The notes under the pieces were generated by a model. It was given only the letters and a program-made list of their open reading frames with translations. It did no database searches and was not told the DNA's origin. The position numbers and the translations under genes are program-made. From G963666945 sp963666945 (GTDB taxonomy: Bacteria; Bacteroidota; Bacteroidia; Bacteroidales; Marinifilaceae): DNA of 64,000 nucleotides. Positions 42,116 to 49,162 of the stretch are shown one piece after another (position 1 is the first letter of the stretch; each line of letters opens with the position of its first letter). Where the stretch lies: positions 124,001 through 188,000 of the forward strand of contig CAXXRT010000024.1 in assembly GCA_963666945.2 (NCBI GenBank), written 5' to 3'.

Positions 42116-43753
42116 ATGCCAACGAAAGATTTCGATAAAAAACATCTGAATAGTGTTCATGACTACTCCAAAAAGACAGGCAAAGCTTTTGGTAAAGTAA
42201 TTGATGATATTTCTAAAATAGCTGAGGACCCTAAAGCTAAATTTCAAAAGTCATTTAAGTTTGCCCACAATCCTGCTATTGAAGCAGCTGTAAATACAAG
42301 ATTGGAATATTTTGCCAAAGAACTAGAATCTATAGTAAGTGAGGGAGTAGAAACAGAGTGGGCTCTCTCTAACGAAAAGAACGACGCACTTGTAAGAAGA
42401 TATATCCGTAATGCCAAAGCCTTAGAACTAGCACAGCATTTAACTAACCACAACTTTGATGCTTTAAAAACCTTTGCAGGAAGACAAGTTAAAGGCATGA
42501 ACCTATCTGATAGGGTTTGGAATATATCCAATCAGCTTAAATATGAGTTAGAGACTCATATCGGAATAGGTATAATGAACGGAGATAGTGCAGGGGTTGT
42601 CTCCCGTAGAGTTCGCCAATACCTTGAAAAGCCTGATGCATTATTTCGCATGGTCCGTGATAAAGATACCGATAGGCTCTTTCCTTCTGGTCCCATGAAA
42701 GCATATAGTCCAGGACAGGGAGTTTATAAGAGTGCATACAAAAACGCTATGCGTCTCACCCGTACGGAAATAAATATGGCTTACCGGGAATCTGATCACC
42801 TGCGTTGGAATCAGATGGACTTTGTTGTTGGGTATGAGGTAAAGCTTTCCAATAACCATCCAGCAACTGATATATGCGATAGTCTTAAAGGGAAGTATCC
42901 TAAGGACTTTAAGTTCGTAGGTTGGCATCCACAGTGCCTTTGTCACGCTGTACCTATAATGCTATCAGACGAGGAATTTGACGACTATATAGACAGTATC
43001 TTAGAGGGAGAAGAGTATCAACCTAAGAAATCAAAAAAGGTTATTACAGACGTTCCTGATAATTTTAAAAAGTGGCTTAAGGACAACAATAAGCGTATGG
43101 AAGGTTGGAAAAGCACTCCATACTTTATTCGTGATAATAAGAAGTTCGTGAACAAGGTCCTTAAAGAAGATCTATATGATGGCTTTATCGATAAACTTAA
43201 GAAAAACCCAGTATTTACTGAAGATTATCCAGTATTTAAAAGATTGATGAAAGATAGAGACCTTTCTGACTTTTCTAATCTTGATGAGTTTGAGCAGTTC
43301 TGTATATACAAATACACTACATCTTTCCATAAAGGCCTCAATGACTATATGTGGAAACAAAAGATTAATAACCCATACTATGAAGCTTACGATTATGTGC
43401 TAAGACATGCTTTGAAGAAGTGTAAGAAAGTAGAAGGAATTACATTCAGAGGAACTGGTCTTAATGATAAGCTGCTAAGAAGATATAAAGGCTCGTTCGA
43501 ACACAATGGGGTTTTATTGGAGAAAGGCTTTTATTCTACATCTAAGGATGTTGGTGTTGCAAGGAATTTCGCTCACAAAGGAAAAGATAATAAATGCATA
43601 TTCGTGGTCCAAGGTAAGACCGGAGTTAATATTCAACCATTATCACACTTTCAAAACGAAAAAGAGGTTCTGTTTAATTCAATGAAAAAGTATAAGGTAA
43701 TTGGCTTTGAAGATTTGGACGACTTATATAAGATAAACCTAATAGAAATCTAA
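42116..43753 (+). CDS. MuF-like minor head protein fused to ADP-ribosyltransferase
   Basis: 545 residues in two parts. Residues 1-300 are a phage Mu F-like/SPP1 gp7-like head morphogenesis domain (KNAMRLTRTEINMAYRESDHLRWNQMDF, then WHPQCLCHAVPIM). Residues 340-545 form an ADP-ribosyltransferase with the R-S-E triad: TFR445G, YS474TS and E515-K-E517 in QNEKEVLF. The Glu-x-Glu form is that of arginine-specific transferases. It is likely carried in the virion and delivered with DNA. Its 3' end overlaps a minus-strand gene by 4 bp. MuF-toxin fusions are known in other phages; the cell target here is unknown. Confidence 0.88.
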   Translation: MPTKDFDKKHLNSVHDYSKKTGKAFGKVIDDISKIAEDPKAKFQKSFKFAHNPAIEAAVNTRLEYFAKELESIVSEGVETEWALSNEKNDALVRRYIRNAKALELAQHLTNHNFDALKTFAGRQVKGMNLSDRVWNISNQLKYELETHIGIGIMNGDSAGVVSRRVRQYLEKPDALFRMVRDKDTDRLFPSGPMKAYSPGQGVYKSAYKNAMRLTRTEINMAYRESDHLRWNQMDFVVGYEVKLSNNHPATDICDSLKGKYPKDFKFVGWHPQCLCHAVPIMLSDEEFDDYIDSILEGEEYQPKKSKKVITDVPDNFKKWLKDNNKRMEGWKSTPYFIRDNKKFVNKVLKEDLYDGFIDKLKKNPVFTEDYPVFKRLMKDRDLSDFSNLDEFEQFCIYKYTTSFHKGLNDYMWKQKINNPYYEAYDYVLRHALKKCKKVEGITFRGTGLNDKLLRRYKGSFEHNGVLLEKGFYSTSKDVGVARNFAHKGKDNKCIFVVQGKTGVNIQPLSHFQNEKEVLFNSMKKYKVIGFEDLDDLYKINLIEI

Positions 43754-43944
43754 CGCTCTTCTGGAGGAACAATCTGCGATTTGCATTTCTCTCCAAAACG
43801 CTTAGCTGTTTTCTTAAGTTTATTTCTCTCTTCAGGAGTCATGTTAGCCCATTCTTCATCGGCTTTCTTCATGGCCTTTTCAAACTCATTATCCATCTTT
43901 TTAGAGAGTTCTTTGTCTTTACTATTTATTCTTGATATTCCCAT
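43750..43944 (-). CDS. Small charged protein opposite the late genes, candidate immunity protein
   Basis: 64 residues, mostly one charged helix: MGISRINSKDKELSKKMDNE, then KKADEEWANMTPEERNKLKK. It is the only minus-strand gene in the late region, and overlaps the end of the toxin-fusion gene by 4 bp. A good promoter lies directly upstream on its strand, so it can be expressed in lysogeny. A role as antitoxin or immunity to the ADP-ribosyltransferase, or as a late-gene regulator, is inference. No family recognised. Confidence 0.6.
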   Translation of the reverse strand: MGISRINSKDKELSKKMDNEFEKAMKKADEEWANMTPEERNKLKKTAKRFGEKCKSQIVPPEER

Positions 43945-43969
43945 AGTCAGTTTAACGGATTAGATTCTA

Positions 43970-44004
43970 CAAAGTTAAGAATAATTATGCAAATAACCGA
44001 CAAA
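43970..44004 (-). promoter_or_regulatory. Promoter of the minus-strand gene in the late region
   Basis: Read on the minus strand, TTTG (44001-44004), a 23 bp spacer and TAACTTTG (43970-43977) fit the Bacteroidota consensus, ending 26 bp before the ATG. Confidence 0.65.
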
Positions 44005-44064
44005 GAATATCCCCTTAGTCAAATAGCCAATACTTTTACTTCATAAGTGTGTCATTAAAAAATT

Positions 44065-44090
44065 TTCTCACAGTTTTAAAAGTGTGAGAA
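44065..44090. repeat. 26 bp near-perfect palindrome before scaffold gene
   Basis: TTCTCACAGTTTT / AAAAGTGTGAGAA with one mismatched pair. No U-run follows. A closely related sequence occurs at 38474-38498. The rest of the 230 bp gap (43945-44174) contains only the minus-strand promoter. Confidence 0.6.
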
Positions 44091-44174
44091 ACCGACAATT
44101 AAAAACCTTTTCTACCCCCCTGCCCTTTCATATTTTGCAGTTCAAAGAATTAGTTAACTAATGCACGTGTAAAA

Positions 44175-44804
44175 ATGAAAGAAAAAATTTTAGCAGCATT
44201 GAAAATTCGCTTTCCGAAGGTTCACGCTGAACTATTAGACAGGGTTGCCGGAACACTAGCAAGTACTGTCACAGACGAATCTACTATTGAAACCGTTGTT
44301 CAAAGTGACGGGGTCAACAACCTTGTTTCGTTTCACATAACAGAAACAGACAGAAGAGCAACAGAAGCAGCCAACAAAAGGGAAACTACTCTTAAAGACA
44401 AGTATAATCTTGTTGAAAAAAAAGTGGAGAATCCTAAACCTGTAATTCCTGATGATGCTCCTGATTGGGCAAAAGCAATCATCAAGAAAAACGAGGAATT
44501 AGAGGCAAGGCTTGCTACGAAAGATAAGAAGGAAAATCATGAGACATACTTGTCTACTGTAAAATCCAAGCTTATCGAAAAAGGTCTTAAAGAAGAAGAC
44601 ATTAATGACTTCAACCTTTTAAGCGGTCTTTCTGTGAATAGTGAAGACGAAATAGACGGCTTGGTTGCTTCTGTAGAAACCAAGTTTAATGAATCAAAAC
44701 AAAACCTTATCAATAGAGGGGTTGTGGTTGATGTTCCAATTAATTCACAAGTAACGCCTGATGCTGTCGAAGCCGACATAGAAGCATGGGCAGGTAAAAA
44801 ATAA
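44175..44804 (+). CDS. Probable head scaffold protein
   Basis: 209 residues, highly charged and helical, with a coiled-coil centre (KKNEELEARLATKDKKENHET) and the position between the MuF-like protein and the capsid genes. These are the usual marks of scaffolds. It would organise capsid assembly and then leave. No motif is decisive. Confidence 0.65.
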   Translation: MKEKILAALKIRFPKVHAELLDRVAGTLASTVTDESTIETVVQSDGVNNLVSFHITETDRRATEAANKRETTLKDKYNLVEKKVENPKPVIPDDAPDWAKAIIKKNEELEARLATKDKKENHETYLSTVKSKLIEKGLKEEDINDFNLLSGLSVNSEDEIDGLVASVETKFNESKQNLINRGVVVDVPINSQVTPDAVEADIEAWAGKK

Positions 44805-44809
44805 TTTTT

Positions 44810-45394
44810 ATGGGATTTGGATTTAAATCAGAAACTGTAAGTGGTGGAGCTCCTGTTTTCCAAAGAGAGTACGAAAATGCTCAGGGGGGTTTCACTGTTG
44901 ATATTACAGGATTAACTGCCGGAGTTACTATTCCTGCTGGTTCTGTAATGGGATTTGACGAGGCTACTCGTCTTGCTAAACCCCTTAAGGTTGCCAAGCT
45001 ATATGAAAATGCTGCCGCTGATGCAGTAGTGTACAAAATAGAGAAAGGGCACTTATTTAAGGGAGGCGAAAAGGTTGCTGCTGTTGTAGGTGGTAAATCT
45101 TATGCTATTTCAGCTATTGACACTAGTAATGCAAGTTACGATGCTGTAACAGTTGCAACTACTCTTGGTGCTTTAAATAAAGGAACCATTCTATTTGAAA
45201 GTACTGGCAACGGAGCAACTGCAGGTGCATTAGCTGTAACACCTAAAGGACTTCTTTACCAAGAAGTAAAAGCGGAAGCATACACTTCATGTGCTGTTGT
45301 TACCCGTGGTACTGTATATGAGAGGCGTATTCCAGTAGTTCCGACTGCTGTTAAGGCTCTTATTCCTAACATCATTTTCTCACAATCTTATTAA
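44810..45394 (+). CDS. Head decoration-like protein
   Basis: 194 residues, low charge, rich in A, G, V, T, beta-prone (GGFTVDITGLTAGVTIPAGSVMGF). It lies 5 bp after the scaffold and 11 bp before the major capsid gene. Decoration or capsid-stabilising function is inferred from order and composition. Confidence 0.6.
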   Translation: MGFGFKSETVSGGAPVFQREYENAQGGFTVDITGLTAGVTIPAGSVMGFDEATRLAKPLKVAKLYENAAADAVVYKIEKGHLFKGGEKVAAVVGGKSYAISAIDTSNASYDAVTVATTLGALNKGTILFESTGNGATAGALAVTPKGLLYQEVKAEAYTSCAVVTRGTVYERRIPVVPTAVKALIPNIIFSQSY

Positions 45395-45405
45395 GGAGGT
45401 AAATC

Positions 45406-46494
45406 ATGAGTAAAATACAATCCATATTTGGACCATATGCTGAGAAGATGCAAGTAATGATTGACAAATCATTAGAGAAGTTCGAGCCTGTATGGTTTAA
45501 AAAATATTTCGATTATGGTGTAACAACTACGTCGTTGAACTTTACCACTGTTATTGGTAGAAGTAGAATTGAGGCAGCGGCTTCAGTTGTTGATCGTAAT
45601 TCTCCTGCTCCTTTGCGTGGTAGGGCAACACTTGAAAAGCTAACAGGTTCAGTTCCTGCCATAAAAGAAGCTTTCAAGTTGAGTGAAGAAGATTACCGTA
45701 ACTACCTGACTATTCAGGCAATGAACGTATCTGAAGCTGCAAAAAAAACACAGCTTCTTGACCTTATGTTTGGAGACGTAAAAAAATCTGGTCAATCTCC
45801 ATTGAAGCGTCTTGATATCATGTGTCTTCAGGCTGTTTCAAGAGGTGTTGTAGATCTTGGAGCTACAAACAACCCAGACGGACTTGCTCTAGGAGAGATT
45901 TCTTTGTTAATGAAGGAAGACAACTTTAAGAAAGTTGTTGAAAAATGGTCTGTTCCTGCTACTGCAACCCCAATTACCGATATTAAGAATATCGTTGAGG
46001 AAGCAGAAGACAAGGGATTAATATTTGAAAAAATATTAATGACTCGTAATTCGTTCTGGAAACTACAGAAGTGTGATGAAACCATGAAGATGGTAGCAGG
46101 ACATTTCAGAATGGCTACAAACCAGAAGCGTCTTGGAACACTTCTGGAAATCAATGAAATGCTAGAAGCTAACCAGTTTCCAATCATTGAGATTGTCAAC
46201 GAGGTTATCGGTATAGAAAAGGATGGAGCAATCACTCCATATCGTCCTTTCAAAGATACTTCTGTTTCTTTCATTCCTTCTGGCAAACTTGGAATTATCC
46301 ACAATGCTTATGCAATAGAGCAACTAGAACCTGTTAAGCATGTTGATTATGCAACATACGAAAAGGTTCTTATCTCTAAGTGGAGACAAAACGATCCTTG
46401 GGGTGAATTCACTGGATGTGAGCTTAACGCTTTCCCAGGAGTTGAAGCTATCGACCGTATTTTCATCCTTGATGTAGAAACCAAGGCTGAATAA
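45406..46494 (+). CDS. Major capsid protein
   Basis: 362 residues, the expected size, placed between scaffold/decoration and connector genes. Segment VVDRNSPAPLRGRATLEKLTGSVPAIKEAFKLSEEDYRNYLTIQAMN is typical of gpE-like capsid proteins of Bacteroidota phages. A strong AAGGAGG ribosome site suits high expression. Confidence 0.85.
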   Translation: MSKIQSIFGPYAEKMQVMIDKSLEKFEPVWFKKYFDYGVTTTSLNFTTVIGRSRIEAAASVVDRNSPAPLRGRATLEKLTGSVPAIKEAFKLSEEDYRNYLTIQAMNVSEAAKKTQLLDLMFGDVKKSGQSPLKRLDIMCLQAVSRGVVDLGATNNPDGLALGEISLLMKEDNFKKVVEKWSVPATATPITDIKNIVEEAEDKGLIFEKILMTRNSFWKLQKCDETMKMVAGHFRMATNQKRLGTLLEINEMLEANQFPIIEIVNEVIGIEKDGAITPYRPFKDTSVSFIPSGKLGIIHNAYAIEQLEPVKHVDYATYEKVLISKWRQNDPWGEFTGCELNAFPGVEAIDRIFILDVETKAE

Positions 46495-46505
46495 ATTATA
46501 GAGTA

Positions 46506-46820
46506 ATGACAAACCTTGAAGCACTTAGCGCAAACATTAATTATCCCTTAGAGGATAATAAACTTGAGAAAGCTCTTTTTGATAGAGAAGTGGATCCTAC
46601 GAGAAACTACTCTCTTGAAAACAAAAAAGCTGTTGATCTGGCTACTGCTGATATATATGTTGTTTTGGTAACCTCCGCTAACATACAAGAGGGAGGTTAC
46701 CAAATCTCTTTAACTGACAAGAGTAATTTAATCAAGTTAGCTAGAGCAACATTTAAAAAATACGGAGAGCCCGACCCTTTTGATGAAACACCTAAAGTTG
46801 GTTCAATAAGTCCATGGTAA
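46506..46820 (+). CDS. Head-tail connector protein
   Basis: 104 residues with a helical start (MTNLEALSANINYPLEDNKLEKALFDR) and the charged C end seen in HK97 gp6-like adaptors. First gene after the capsid, overlapping the next by 7 bp. Role inferred from order. Confidence 0.7.
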   Translation: MTNLEALSANINYPLEDNKLEKALFDREVDPTRNYSLENKKAVDLATADIYVVLVTSANIQEGGYQISLTDKSNLIKLARATFKKYGEPDPFDETPKVGSISPW

Positions 46821-47119
46821 AACAATATCCACATACGATCACGGTTTCTTGGAAACCAAAGGCCACTCAAGACGAAAATGGCAACTGGATAACTCCTGAG
46901 GGAGATTCAGTCTTTGAAAGTGTATGTAGGGCTGAACCTAACGGTAAAGGGCAAATCTTAAGAGGTACAGACGGAAGCGAGATATATTTTGCTTACACTG
47001 TTTATATGCCAAAGACATCTGTAATCATCCCTAAGGATGCAAAGGTAGTTATTGGTGAGATTACCGGTAAAGTTAAACGACATGAGAATGGTCAATTAAA
47101 TTCAAGATTATGGCTTTAA
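46814..47119 (+). CDS. Head closure/stopper protein
   Basis: 101 residues, beta-rich (HTITVSWKPKATQDENGNW, VIIPKDAKVVIGEITGKVKR), like SPP1 gp16-type head-closure proteins. Overlaps both neighbours. Role inferred from order and fold class. Confidence 0.68.
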   Translation: MVKQYPHTITVSWKPKATQDENGNWITPEGDSVFESVCRAEPNGKGQILRGTDGSEIYFAYTVYMPKTSVIIPKDAKVVIGEITGKVKRHENGQLNSRLWL

Positions 47120-47610
47120 AACCAAAGTTTAAACCTAGCGACATTAATAAGAAGCTTATGCAAGATGCTCTTCGAATTGAAAAGGCTATGATTGAAACCT
47201 TGAGGCGTGCCGGAGAAGAGTTTGTAACAGATGCCAAGAATAAAGCCTATGTTAATCTTGCTTTTAGAAAAGGTGTTTATGATGACCAAACCTCAAACCT
47301 TAAGAGTTCCATAGGTTATTTCATTGTGAAGGATAACAGGATTATTGACTACACCCTATATGGAGAATCTCAGGAAGGATTAGCTGCTGCTAAAAATGCT
47401 TTATCTGAGGTTGAACCTAGAAAAGGAATAAGGCTTATTGGTGTAGCAGGAATGAACTACGCAGCTTATGTCGAATCCATGGGTTACAATGTTATTTCAT
47501 CTCAAGCAATGGTAGCTATTGACGTTGTTGGTGAACAACTAAAGAAGCTATCCAAGAAAACAGGTAAGAAAATGGGGCTATCAGGTTCCGGTGTAAGTTA
47601 TAAGCTATGA
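47110..47610 (+). CDS. HK97 gp10-like neck/tail protein
   Basis: 166 residues. Helical N part (ALRIEKAMIETLRRAGEEFVTDAKNKAY), then NLKSSIGYFIVKDNRII and YAAYVESMGYNVISSQ, the pattern of HK97 gp10 neck proteins, in the usual third connector position. Overlaps the next gene by 4 bp. Confidence 0.75.
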   Translation: MALKPKFKPSDINKKLMQDALRIEKAMIETLRRAGEEFVTDAKNKAYVNLAFRKGVYDDQTSNLKSSIGYFIVKDNRIIDYTLYGESQEGLAAAKNALSEVEPRKGIRLIGVAGMNYAAYVESMGYNVISSQAMVAIDVVGEQLKKLSKKTGKKMGLSGSGVSYKL

Positions 47611-47981
47611 TGACAGATAAACACGCAATACAAGCAGTATATAATCAAATCAAAGGGCTATCCCTTGGATTAAATCTTTATAAACATTCAAGTCCAGAGG
47701 ATTGTCCTGATGAATATATAGTTATAAACACTCTTCCCATTGGTAGTGGTATTATTCAAAAATGTATTGTAAATGTCAACATCCACATAAAGGATATTGA
47801 ACCAGGTAAAGCAGATACTGTCCGACTTGACCAGTTGACTGAGATTGTTGTAAACCACTTTGAGGAGGCTGTTTCAGAAAACATATACATGTATTACCAG
47901 CAACAAAAAACGTTTGCCGAAAGTGCTTTAAAAAAGCATTACTCTAATATCAGAATTGAAGTAATAATGTTAAACGAATAA
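47607..47981 (+). CDS. Tail terminator/completion protein
   Basis: 124 residues in the tail-terminator position between gp10-like and major tail genes. VNVNIHIKDIEPGKADTVRLDQLTEIVVNHFEEA fits small tail-completion proteins. Function by order only. Confidence 0.65.
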   Translation: MMTDKHAIQAVYNQIKGLSLGLNLYKHSSPEDCPDEYIVINTLPIGSGIIQKCIVNVNIHIKDIEPGKADTVRLDQLTEIVVNHFEEAVSENIYMYYQQQKTFAESALKKHYSNIRIEVIMLNE

Positions 47982-47992
47982 ATTTTAAAAAT

Positions 47993-48499
47993 ATGGCAGA
48001 AAAAAGAACCATAGGATTAAAATCCATTAAAGTCGGTGATGTTGGTGCCGACGGTGGTATGGGAACTGTCCTTACTCCTCTGGGAGTAACCTATAAGGAT
48101 TCTGCGACTCTCACAAAGGAATCGGATGCAGTTGAGGAATTCTTTGCTGAAGAGGTTGACGACCCTATCGAGGTAGAAGTCACCAAAGGTAAGACTACTA
48201 TCGAATGGGCTATTGTCGATTTCGCACCTGATACTCTTGCAAAAGTATTAGGAGGAGAAGTAACAGGCGCTGGAACACCTGAAGATCCTAAAGTCTGGAA
48301 CGCACCAGCACAGGGTGTGATAATAGAGAGATCAATAGAGATGATCACAAAGAGAAACGTTAAGGTCGAAATTACTCGTGGTTCTCTTTCTACTTCTATT
48401 GATTGGTCGCTAGGTAAAAGTGCTATGGGTCAGGTAAAGATCAAAGCGCAAGTTCTAACTCCTACAAAAGAAGGAGAATCTTCCATGAGAATATCATAA
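47993..48499 (+). CDS. Major tail tube protein
   Basis: 168 residues, beta-rich, with acidic DAVEEFFAEEVDDPIEVEV and IEWAIVDFAPDTLAKVLGG, features common to tail tube proteins of long non-contractile tails. It precedes a strong terminator and the chaperone genes, the canonical place for the tube gene. Confidence 0.8.
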   Translation: MAEKRTIGLKSIKVGDVGADGGMGTVLTPLGVTYKDSATLTKESDAVEEFFAEEVDDPIEVEVTKGKTTIEWAIVDFAPDTLAKVLGGEVTGAGTPEDPKVWNAPAQGVIIERSIEMITKRNVKVEITRGSLSTSIDWSLGKSAMGQVKIKAQVLTPTKEGESSMRIS

Positions 48500-48502
48500 C
48501 CA

Positions 48503-48520
48503 AAGCCCCTTCGGGGGCTT
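48503..48520 (+). terminator. UUCG-loop hairpin after tail tube gene
   Basis: AAGCCCC-TTCG-GGGGCTT, a very stable 7 bp stem with a UUCG tetraloop, followed by AACTTAAAAG. No T-run, so probably partial termination or mRNA 3' protection that raises tube relative to downstream tail genes. Confidence 0.75.
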
Positions 48521-48533
48521 AACTTAAAAGTAT

Positions 48534-49004
48534 ATGAGCAAAGAAATTCAAAATAAAGCAGCTGATACCCTGATTAACAAAGGGGTAAAATTCACTCTTA
48601 AGATATTTGGTATAAAAATCAAACTAAGCATCAAGCCGTTAAAGCTTGGAACCCTTATTTATATTTCCAAAGCTTCTCTTAAAATTAAAGATATTCCTCA
48701 GGATGATATGCTTCAGGTTATAGGTTCATCCAAGGAGAATGCTAGACCAATGGCAAGCATAGCGGCCTATGGAATATTGAACGGAAAGCTTAGTATCCTA
48801 TTTTTAGGACGATTTTTAACCTATATTCTACTTTGGAAGCTTACTCCTAAAGAACTTAGTTCATTACTCTCCTTAACGATCAAACAGTCGGAGGTAACTG
48901 ATTTTTTCGGCTGTACCGTCTTGACAAAGGGAATAAATCTAATGGAAGTCAAGGCGGTCACCTCGAAGGAGACAACTCCATCTGGGGAACAATCGGAGGA
49001 GTAG
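48534..49004 (+). CDS. Tail assembly chaperone, zero-frame product (gpG-like)
   Basis: 156 residues. Located between tail tube and tape measure, the position of lambda G. The central part (IKLSIKPLKLGTLIYISKASLKI) and the C tail (KAVTSKETTPSGEQSEE) contain no named domain. A -1 slippery heptamer near codon 131-133 allows a longer product. Confidence 0.85.
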   Translation: MSKEIQNKAADTLINKGVKFTLKIFGIKIKLSIKPLKLGTLIYISKASLKIKDIPQDDMLQVIGSSKENARPMASIAAYGILNGKLSILFLGRFLTYILLWKLTPKELSSLLSLTIKQSEVTDFFGCTVLTKGINLMEVKAVTSKETTPSGEQSEE

Positions 49005-49162
49005 TTAAAAACTTCCGTTTTGATTACAACTATATCCTATGGAAGATAAGTTGGCAAAACTTAATAATGTTATCGGCCGATATGCCACACTGGGAATACG
49101 ATAACAAAGATGAAGAGAAGGAATTAGAAACTAAAGATGACTTAGAAGACTTTTTATTATGA
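48534..49162 (+). CDS. Tail assembly chaperone, -1 frameshift product (gpGT-like)
   Basis: At A AAG GGA (48926-48932) the ribosome can slip back one base, after which the frame reads AAA GGG AAT AAA and continues NKSNGSQGGHLEGDNSIWG, VVKNFRFDYNYILWKISWQN up to ETKDDLEDFLL and a TGA at 49160. The fusion has about 208 residues. No separate start is needed for this downstream part, which overlaps the first product's frame by about 80 bp and ends overlapping the tape measure start (ATGA). This matches the lambda G/GT arrangement, in which a low level of frameshift product is essential for tail length. Confidence 0.82.
48926..48932 (+). promoter_or_regulatory. Programmed -1 frameshift slippery site
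   Basis: AAAGGGA in zero-frame register A AAG GGA, an X XXY YYZ heptamer. The 0-frame codons are ACA AAG GGA ATA. The -1 frame remains open for 76 more codons to just inside the tape measure start. Confidence 0.82.
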
